From Pseudomonadota bacterium (lineage in GTDB: Bacteria; Pseudomonadota; Alphaproteobacteria; Sphingomonadales; Sphingomonadaceae), in assembly GCA_023392555.1 (NCBI GenBank), contig JAEVYW010000308.1, positions 1 through 7,306 on the forward strand: a DNA stretch of 7,306 bases, in the 5' to 3' direction. Below the pieces are notes generated by a model, which saw nothing but the letters and a program-made list of their open reading frames with translations, had not been told where the DNA came from and did not search any database. The position numbers and the translations under genes are program-made. Shown piece by piece: positions 1 through 4,856 of the stretch. The stretch's first letter is position 1. The number at the start of each line of letters is the position of its first letter.

Positions 1-472
1 CGACAATGCCGTGCAAAGGGCGCACCCAGCGAAGCGAAGACGAACTCGCCGAGGCATCGCTCCAGCGCATCGACTTCGGCCAGGGAAAGCCGCGGATGAT
101 CCGCTCAACGATTGGCCCGAGCAGGTCGCGCGTGGGCTGGCCCGGCTTCTCGACGACCGCGAACCAGACGCCGTCGCGCTCCTCCAGCTGCTCATGCGGC
201 AGGCCGGTCTTCCGCAGGAACCCTTCGAGCGCCTGCGGCGGCGCACTGGTGCGCGGCCCCTTGAGCTCTTCGCGGCTCGCTTGCGTCGCCTCGGGGAGCC
301 CGCGAGCGATGAGCGCCAGGCGGCGCGGCGTCGACCAGACGTCGATCGCCTCCGCGCGAACTCCCACCGCATCGAGTTCCTGCGCAAACAGGCGCGCAAG
401 ATCGTTGCGAGCGCCGGCCTGCATCCGCGCCGGGATTTCCTCGCACAAGAACTCGAGAAGGAAGTCGCTCAC
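1..472 (-). CDS. glyS: Glycyl-tRNA synthetase beta subunit, N-terminal part (cut by window edge)
   Basis: This is the beta subunit of the alpha2-beta2 bacterial glycyl-tRNA synthetase, which charges tRNA-Gly in the cytoplasm; the beta chain mainly recognises the tRNA. The first 157 codons of an expected roughly 690 are present and the gene leaves the window at base 1. Visible family motifs are [13 protein letters not shown] (residues 5-17), TPRRLAL (48-54), KGPR (71-74), FPWPKSMRW (129-137) and WVRPLHGIV (149-157). The start is a GTG at 472-470 whose last bases form the TGA stop of glyQ (GTGA overlap), so the two subunits are probably translationally coupled, as suits an equimolar complex. 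A G-rich stretch just upstream, inside the glyQ 3' end, may serve as ribosome binding site. The identification is firm; the start depends on the overlap and on the conserved N-terminus. Confidence 0.95.
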   Translation of the reverse strand, partial: MSDFLLEFLCEEIPARMQAGARNDLARLFAQELDAVGVRAEAIDVWSTPRRLALIARGLPEATQASREELKGPRTSAPPQALEGFLRKTGLPHEQLEERDGVWFAVVEKPGQPTRDLLGPIVERIIRGFPWPKSMRWSDASASSSSLRWVRPLHGIV

Positions 473-1329
473 GCCGACCACCCGTTGCAATCCATCCAGG
501 TCGCGCAGGCGGCCTTCGCGAGGTCGCGAACGCGGCCGATATAGGCCTGTCGCTCGGCGACCGAGATCACGCCACGCGCCTGAAGCGTGTTGAAGATGTG
601 GCTCGCCTTGATCGCCTGCTCATAGGCGGGGATCGCGAGCTTTGCGGCGATGCAGGTCTCGCTTTCCGCCGCGGCCTTGCGAAAGGCGTCGAACAGACTG
701 TCCGTGTTCGCCACTTCGAAGTTGTAGCGCGACAGCTGCTTCTCGTTCTCCAGGAACACGTCGCCATAGGTCACGCCGGCGTCGTTGAACTTGAGGTCGA
801 AGACGTTGTCGGCGCCCTGGATGTACATGGCCAGGCGCTCCAGCCCGTAGGTCAGCTCACCTGAGACCGGCTTGCAATCGAAGCCGCCAACCTGCTGGAA
901 ATAGGTGAATTGTGTCACCTCCATGCCGTCGCACCAAACTTCCCACCCAAGCCCCCACGCACCGAGCGTCGGGCTTTCCCAATCGTCCTCGACGAAGCGG
1001 ATGTCGTGCTTCAGCGGGTCGATCCCGATCTCAGCCAGGCTGCCGAGGTACAACTCCTGAAGGTTGGTCGGGCTCGGCTTCAGAATGACCTGATACTGAT
1101 AGTAATGGCCGAGCCGGTTCGGGGTCTCGCCATAGCGGCCGTCGGGCGGGCGGCGGCAAGGCTGCACATAGACCGCCTTCCACGGGTTCGGCCCCAGCGC
1201 GCGAAGGACGGTCGCCGGATGGAAGGTCCCCGCGCCCATTTCCATGTCGTACGGCTGCAGGATCACGCAGCCCTGCGCGCTCCAGTAGCGGTGCAGGGTA
1301 AGGGTCAGGTCCTGAAAGCTGAGGGCCAA
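469..1329 (-). CDS. glyQ: Glycyl-tRNA synthetase alpha subunit (class II), TTG start
   Basis: Catalytic alpha subunit of the heterotetrameric glycyl-tRNA synthetase, which activates glycine with ATP and, with GlyS, charges tRNA-Gly. The 286 residues carry class II signatures: a motif 2 region, [19 protein letters not shown] (54-72), and a motif 3 region, [11 protein letters not shown] (162-172). [20 protein letters not shown] (112-131) and [12 protein letters not shown] (138-149) are also hallmark stretches. The frame is open further to an ATG at 1422 (317 residues), but the extra 31 residues look unlike GlyQ and that ATG would leave only 35 bases to the divergent TraB/GumN gene. From TTG at 1329 the protein begins [12 protein letters not shown], matching the usual GlyQ N-terminus. 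No strong Shine-Dalgarno is visible; a weak GGACG lies just upstream. Motif 2 reads [14 protein letters not shown] where I expect RRPTDGRYGENPNR, two unusual substitutions. It is first in an operon with glyS. Confidence 0.96.
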   Translation of the reverse strand: MALSFQDLTLTLHRYWSAQGCVILQPYDMEMGAGTFHPATVLRALGPNPWKAVYVQPCRRPPDGRYGETPNRLGHYYQYQVILKPSPTNLQELYLGSLAEIGIDPLKHDIRFVEDDWESPTLGAWGLGWEVWCDGMEVTQFTYFQQVGGFDCKPVSGELTYGLERLAMYIQGADNVFDLKFNDAGVTYGDVFLENEKQLSRYNFEVANTDSLFDAFRKAAAESETCIAAKLAIPAYEQAIKASHIFNTLQARGVISVAERQAYIGRVRDLAKAACATWMDCNGWSA

Positions 1330-1457
1330 GGTGCGTCCGTCGTCAGTATCGAAGATGAACGCGGGCTTTGGCGCATGCGGTTTCGGCCCGCAAGTGGACG
1401 CAACGACTTCCAGTCCATACATCCAGCGTCAATTCAACTGTGGGCAGACACGTCGGC

Positions 1458-2354
1458 ATGATCAAAAGCCTGTTCAAACGCGCACTTACCGCCGTCGGCA
1501 TCCTTGCCGTCGCAGCGTCGCCGACGACCGCGGCCCATGCACGTGCCCGCGGCCCTGCCCTTTGGCAAGTCTCCGACAGGGACACGACCATCTATCTGTT
1601 CGGGACCATCCACCTTCTTCCGAAGAATTCCTCCTGGCGCACTGCGAAGTTCGAGCAAGCCGTGCAGAAATCGCAGGGCTTGGTTCTCGAAACTTTGATC
1701 GACACGGCCAATCCGGCGCAGCTCGCCGGCCTGATGGCGCAGATGGGCTTTGCGAGCGGCCTTCCGCCGATCGCGTCGCGCGTCGCGCCGGAAAAGGTGC
1801 CCCTGCTCGAAGCGGCAATCGCCAAAACCAAGCTTCCGCGGCCCGTGTTCGATCGCATGGAGACGTGGGCGGCCGCCTTCACCTTGCTTGGCGTTCAATT
1901 CCAGACGCTCGGGGTGGAGGGCGAACAAGGCGTGGAAAACGTCCTTCGCCAGCAATTCACGCAGCAGGGCAAGCAGGTCGGCGAGCTCGAAAGCAATCGC
2001 CAGCAGCTGAGCTTCTTCGACACGCTTCCCGAAAAGGCCCAGCGCGACTTGCTCGAAGGCGCAATCGAAAATCCGACCCAAATGCGGACCAAGTTCAACG
2101 GCATGCTGGAGGCTTGGCTTGCCGGCAATGTTGACGAGATCGGCCGCACGTTCAACGAGGACCTTCAGGGCTCTCCGGATCTGCGCAATGCTCTGCTCAC
2201 GCGCCGCAATTACAATTGGAGCCAATGGATCGAGCGCCGCATGGCGCAGCCGGGCACGGTGATGGTTGCGGTCGGCGCCGGTCACCTAGCCGGAAAAGAG
2301 TCGGTCCAGCGCTATCTGCAGAGCCGCGGATACAAGGTGAAGCGGCTCCAATAG
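1458..2354 (+). CDS. Exported TraB/GumN-family protein, first of a tandem pair
   Basis: A 298-residue member of the TraB/PrgY/GumN family, related to the animal TIKI metalloproteases; bacterial members are poorly characterised and I assign no substrate. The N-terminus MIKSLFKRALTAVGILAVAA, followed by SPTTAAHA, reads as a Sec signal peptide with probable cleavage after Ala-28, so the mature protein should be periplasmic or membrane-associated. After LWQVSDRDTTIYLFGTIHLLP come the first GxxH motif (GTIH, 49-52), a conserved glutamate (VLET, E78) and, near the C-terminus, the second GxxH (GAGH, 273-276) followed by LAGKESVQ. Two GxxH histidines plus a glutamate are the metal-site pattern described for TIKI proteins. 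The frame is open upstream to 1368, but ATG 1458 gives the signal peptide directly and does not run into glyQ. No strong ribosome binding site is seen. It is divergent from glyQ and followed by a paralogue 228 bases later. Confidence 0.88.
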   Translation: MIKSLFKRALTAVGILAVAASPTTAAHARARGPALWQVSDRDTTIYLFGTIHLLPKNSSWRTAKFEQAVQKSQGLVLETLIDTANPAQLAGLMAQMGFASGLPPIASRVAPEKVPLLEAAIAKTKLPRPVFDRMETWAAAFTLLGVQFQTLGVEGEQGVENVLRQQFTQQGKQVGELESNRQQLSFFDTLPEKAQRDLLEGAIENPTQMRTKFNGMLEAWLAGNVDEIGRTFNEDLQGSPDLRNALLTRRNYNWSQWIERRMAQPGTVMVAVGAGHLAGKESVQRYLQSRGYKVKRLQ

Positions 2355-2376
2355 GCTTCGTGCCACTCGGCTCGTC

Positions 2377-2398
2377 GTGAAAATTTCTCAATTCTCAC
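2377..2398. repeat. Imperfect AT-rich inverted repeat between the TraB/GumN genes
   Basis: GTGAAAAT and ATTCTCAC face each other across a 6-base spacer, with seven of eight positions complementary. The site lies 23 bases after the first TraB/GumN stop, in the most AT-rich patch of the 228-base gap. It could be an operator or a weak RNA hairpin. No T-run follows, so it is not a convincing terminator. The rest of the gap (to 2582) shows no promoter I trust, no RNA gene and no ORF with coding character. Confidence 0.25.
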
Positions 2399-2582
2399 AA
2401 ATCGCTAGACATTTGTTAACGCGCCGGTGACCATCCTCTTCACGGGTATCGGGCTGGGGGGCGCGACACCGGGTGCGTGAGGCTGGCCGCGGCGGAGATA
2501 TCGTCGGGTAAAGCGGTCCGGACTTCACCCGCCAAACGATCGCACATCCCTTCCGAACCTTATTTTGGGGTGGGGATGCCGC

Positions 2583-3401
2583 ATGATCGCAGCACTGATA
2601 GCCGCCGCTTCCACTGCGATGTGGACGCCCTCGATTGCGCCGCAGCGCCTGGTGCCGGACGCCCGGCCGGCGCTGTGGGTCGTGAACGACGAAGACACGA
2701 TCATCTATCTGTTTGGCACGTTCCACGCCCTCGATGGCCGCAGCGACTGGTTCAACGATGAGGTGATGACGGCGTTCAGGGCTTCGGACGAACTCGTCCT
2801 CGAAACCATCATCCCGGAACCTGGCATGCCGGCAACTACAAGTCCGCCCCTCACCGGACCGCGGATGGCGCCGGTGGGACCGTTCGCCGGATCGGCATCC
2901 TTCCTCGCGACCAGCAAAACCGTCATGTCCGCCGGCAGGTCTCAAGGGATGTCGATCGACGCGGGAGCGGACACGGTGCTTCGCAACGCTGCGCAGGTCA
3001 GCGGAAAGCCGGTCGCCGGGCTGGAAAGCTTCGATTACCAGCTAAGCATGTTCTCAAAGCTTCCGGGCGCCTCTCGACCCAGGACGGCTTCCTCGCCTGC
3101 TGCCGGAGCGGTCCAAACGAAGGCCGTCGCCGCCTCGCTGCTGACGAGATTGCAGACGGCATGGACGAACGGCGACACCAATAGCTTCGCGGCAATGCTC
3201 GATCAGATGCAGTCGAAGTCGCCGGAAACCTACAAGCTGATGTTCCTCGACCGGAACGCGCGCTGGGCCGGCTGGATCGCCAATCGCCTGCAGCAGCCGG
3301 GGACGGTGTTCGTTGCCGTGGGCGCAGGCCATCTCGCCGGGCGCGACAGCGTACAGGTGCGGCTCGCGGATCTCCGGATACGGTCTCAGCGGATCAACTG
3401 A
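2583..3401 (+). CDS. TraB/GumN-family protein, second of the tandem pair
   Basis: A 272-residue paralogue of the preceding TraB/GumN protein, of unknown substrate. It shares the N-terminal block DEDTIIYLFGTFHALD with GxxH motif GTFH (45-48), a glutamate in VLET (E74), and the C-terminal block PGTVFVAVGAGHLAG with the second GxxH, GAGH (247-250). The tail aligns with that of the first copy without gaps. The middle is diverged: residues about 77-110 are rich in Pro, Gly, Thr and Ser, and residues about 161-180 are again low in complexity. ATG 2583 is preceded by a GGGG run at 2572-2575, a usable ribosome binding site at 7-base spacing. The resulting leader MIAALIAAASTAMW is hydrophobic but short and lacks a positive residue. 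An in-frame TTG at 2565 would add MGWGCR and supply an arginine, but has no ribosome binding site. Export is therefore likely but less clear than for the first copy. Confidence 0.85.
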   Translation: MIAALIAAASTAMWTPSIAPQRLVPDARPALWVVNDEDTIIYLFGTFHALDGRSDWFNDEVMTAFRASDELVLETIIPEPGMPATTSPPLTGPRMAPVGPFAGSASFLATSKTVMSAGRSQGMSIDAGADTVLRNAAQVSGKPVAGLESFDYQLSMFSKLPGASRPRTASSPAAGAVQTKAVAASLLTRLQTAWTNGDTNSFAAMLDQMQSKSPETYKLMFLDRNARWAGWIANRLQQPGTVFVAVGAGHLAGRDSVQVRLADLRIRSQRIN

Positions 3402-3408
3402 CGCCGCT

Positions 3409-3437
3409 TTGACTTAAGCGCGCCCCTACCCTATAGG
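3409..3437 (+). promoter_or_regulatory. Sigma70-type promoter for rplY
   Basis: TTGACT (3409-3414) and TATAGG (3432-3437) are separated by exactly 17 bases. They lie 7 bases after the stop of the second TraB/GumN gene and upstream of rplY. Transcription would start near 3444, giving an rplY leader of about 64 bases. This is the best match to a housekeeping promoter in the window and fits a highly expressed ribosomal protein gene. Confidence 0.72.
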
Positions 3438-3445
3438 CGCGCCCT

Positions 3446-3480
3446 CCCCAGCCATGGTCATCCCTGGAGGCGTGGCGGGG
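3446..3480 (+). promoter_or_regulatory. Possible hairpin in the rplY leader
   Basis: CCCC (3446-3449) plus GCCA (3451-3454) can pair with TGGC (3473-3476) plus GGGG (3477-3480), an 8-bp stem with a single bulged A at 3450 and an 18-base loop that can fold further. It sits at the start of the predicted rplY transcript, upstream of the ribosome binding site AAGGA (3494-3498). L25 binds 5S rRNA, and an autoregulatory L25 leader has been described in enterobacteria, so a feedback site is conceivable, but the sequence alone does not show it. Confidence 0.35.
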
Positions 3481-3507
3481 CGTAACTCTTATCAAGGAAC
3501 ATGCGAA

Positions 3508-4188
3508 ATGAGCGAACAGCTGACGCTGCCCGCCGAAACGCGCGACCGGGCTGGCAAGGGAGCCTCCCGTGCACTGCGTCGTGATGGACGGGTCCCGGCC
3601 GTGGTTTACGGTCAGAAGAAGGATGCACTCTCGATCCACGTCGAAGAGAAGCTCCTGTCCAAGATGCTTTCAACCGGCCACTTCATGAATTCGGTCGTGA
3701 TGATCGACGTCGGTGGCAAGGCGACCCGCACGCTGCCGAAGGCCGTGGACTTCCACCCGGTCACCAGCCGCCCGACGCACGTCGATTTCCTGCGCATCAG
3801 CGAGCACACCAAGGTCACCGTCGCGGTACCGGTGCGCTTCGACAATGAAGACGCTTCGCCGGGCCTGAAGCGCGGCGGCGTTCTCAACGTCGTGCAGCAC
3901 GAGATCGAACTCGTCTGCGACGCGGCGCACATCCCTGACGAGCTTCACATCGCGCTCGACGGGCTTGAGATCGGCGATTCGATCCACATCAGCCAGGTGA
4001 AGCTGCCGCAGGGCGCCGAACCGGCCATCACGGACCGCGACTTCACCGTTGCGACCGTCGTCGCTCCGTCGGCGATGAAGGCCGAGGAAGAAGAGACTGC
4101 GCCGGCTGGCGAAGTCCCGACCATCGAAGGTGGCGCCGAGGAAGGCGAAACCGACGAGGAGTCGCAGGAAGAGAGCGGCGAGCGCTAA
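3508..4188 (+). CDS. rplY: 50S ribosomal protein L25 / general stress protein Ctc
   Basis: Ribosomal protein L25 of the long TL5/Ctc type, which binds 5S rRNA in the central protuberance of the large subunit. The 226 residues split into an N-terminal L25 domain (about 1-93: [26 protein letters not shown] at 29-35, VDFHPVT at 80-86, then HVDFLRI at 91-97), a C-terminal beta domain (about 94-188, with [16 protein letters not shown] and [15 protein letters not shown]), and a Glu-rich tail (about 191-226). ATG 3508 has a good ribosome binding site (AAGGA, 3494-3498, 9 bases away) and gives the expected start [12 protein letters not shown]. An in-frame ATG at 3454 lies inside the putative leader hairpin about 10 bases from the predicted transcription start and has no ribosome binding site, so it is not used here. 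It has its own promoter upstream and a terminator downstream. pth follows, as commonly seen in proteobacteria. Confidence 0.96.
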   Translation: MSEQLTLPAETRDRAGKGASRALRRDGRVPAVVYGQKKDALSIHVEEKLLSKMLSTGHFMNSVVMIDVGGKATRTLPKAVDFHPVTSRPTHVDFLRISEHTKVTVAVPVRFDNEDASPGLKRGGVLNVVQHEIELVCDAAHIPDELHIALDGLEIGDSIHISQVKLPQGAEPAITDRDFTVATVVAPSAMKAEEEETAPAGEVPTIEGGAEEGETDEESQEESGER

Positions 4189-4213
4189 GCTTTACGCTTA
4201 TCCGAATACAGAA

Positions 4214-4247
4214 GCCGCTCACCCCAACGGGTGGGCGGTTTCTTTTT
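4214..4247 (+). terminator. Intrinsic terminator after rplY
   Basis: An 11-bp stem, 4214-4224 (GCCGCTCACCC) with 4229-4239 (GGGTGGGCGGT), closes over the 4-base loop CAAC; pairing is complete if two G-T pairs are allowed. The 3' arm runs straight into a T-rich tail (TTCTTTTT). It lies 25 bases after the rplY stop and ends 27 bases before the pth start, so it should end most rplY transcripts and limit read-through into pth. Confidence 0.88.
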
Positions 4248-4274
4248 GTCCAAAGCTCAAGCTAGGTGACAGTG

Positions 4275-4856
4275 ATGCAGATCTGGGCGGGCCTCGGAAA
4301 TCCCGGCGACAGCTACAAGCTGCATCGCCACAACGTCGGCTTCATGGCGGTGGACGTCATTGCCGAGACTCACGGCTTCGGCCCGTGGCAGAAGAAATTC
4401 CGCAGCCTCATCTCGGAAGGACGCATCGGGCGCCAGAAGGTGCTGCTGCTCAAGCCCCAGACCTTCATGAACGATAGCGGAGATGCCATTCAGCAAGCTT
4501 TGCGCTTCTACAAGCTCGACGAGGAGGCCCTGACCGTCTTCCACGACGAGCTCGATCTCGCTCCGTTCAAGGTGAAGGTCCGCGTCGGCGGTGGGCTTGC
4601 AGGTCACAACGGCCTGCGCTCAATCAACGCCTCGCTAGGACCCGACTTCCGCCGAGTGCGCATCGGCATCGGCCACCCCGGCCCTGGCCAGAAGGAAAAG
4701 GTCACGCCGCACGTGCTCGGTAATTACCACAAGGTCGAGATGGAGGAGCTATCCGACATGCTCGCGGCCATTGCTTCGGAGTCCGAGTGGCTCGCCGACG
4801 GTGACGATGCGCGCTTCATGAGTGAAGTTGCGCTCAGGATGCAGCAGCAACCTTAG
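4275..4856 (+). CDS. pth: Peptidyl-tRNA hydrolase
   Basis: Essential cytoplasmic esterase that releases tRNA from peptidyl-tRNAs dropped by stalled ribosomes. The 193 residues match the bacterial Pth family in length and hold its active-site landmarks: GLGNPG (6-11, with Asn-9), RHNVGF (18-23, catalytic His-19 and Asn-20), PQTFMNDSG (61-69), FHDELDL (89-95, with Asp-91) and GLAGHNGLRSI (107-117, with Asn-112). These correspond to Asn10, His20, Asp93 and Asn114 of the E. coli enzyme, all present. The frame opens at GTG 4266, but AGGTGA at 4264-4269 is an excellent ribosome binding site for ATG 4275, which also gives the usual start MQIWAGLGNPG. It lies directly behind the rplY terminator, so it depends on read-through or on a promoter I cannot see. 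Its last 23 bases overlap the convergent TIR-TPR gene, and no ychF follows. Confidence 0.97.
   Translation: MQIWAGLGNPGDSYKLHRHNVGFMAVDVIAETHGFGPWQKKFRSLISEGRIGRQKVLLLKPQTFMNDSGDAIQQALRFYKLDEEALTVFHDELDLAPFKVKVRVGGGLAGHNGLRSINASLGPDFRRVRIGIGHPGPGQKEKVTPHVLGNYHKVEMEELSDMLAAIASESEWLADGDDARFMSEVALRMQQQP

Noticed and set aside
6..593. Plus-strand open frames opposite glyS and the glyQ 3' end
   Set aside because: Arg/Ser/Pro-rich translations with no motifs; the minus strand carries clear GlyS and GlyQ sequence here.
1330..1457. Promoters for the divergent glyQ and TraB/GumN genes
   Set aside because: TTGAAT, TTGACG and GATACT elements occur on the minus strand but none pair at acceptable spacing; I could not define a promoter.
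1434..2285. Minus-strand open frame of 283 codons opposite the first TraB/GumN gene
   Set aside because: Antisense shadow rich in Arg, Leu and His, without a domain; the plus strand has a signal peptide and family motifs.
2421..2447. Possible hairpin CCGGTGA / TCACGGG after the first TraB/GumN gene as a terminator
   Set aside because: It has a mismatch inside a short stem and no T-run, so it does not meet the standard for an intrinsic terminator.
2388..2945. Minus-strand open frame of 185 codons across the gap and the second TraB/GumN gene
   Set aside because: Arg/His-rich low-complexity translation typical of a shadow frame; it conflicts with a conserved plus-strand gene.
3501..3581. Out-of-frame ATG at 3501 as a short upstream ORF overlapping rplY
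   Set aside because: It lies only 2 bases from the ribosome binding site, too close for efficient initiation, and encodes no recognisable peptide; ATG 3508 fits spacing and family.
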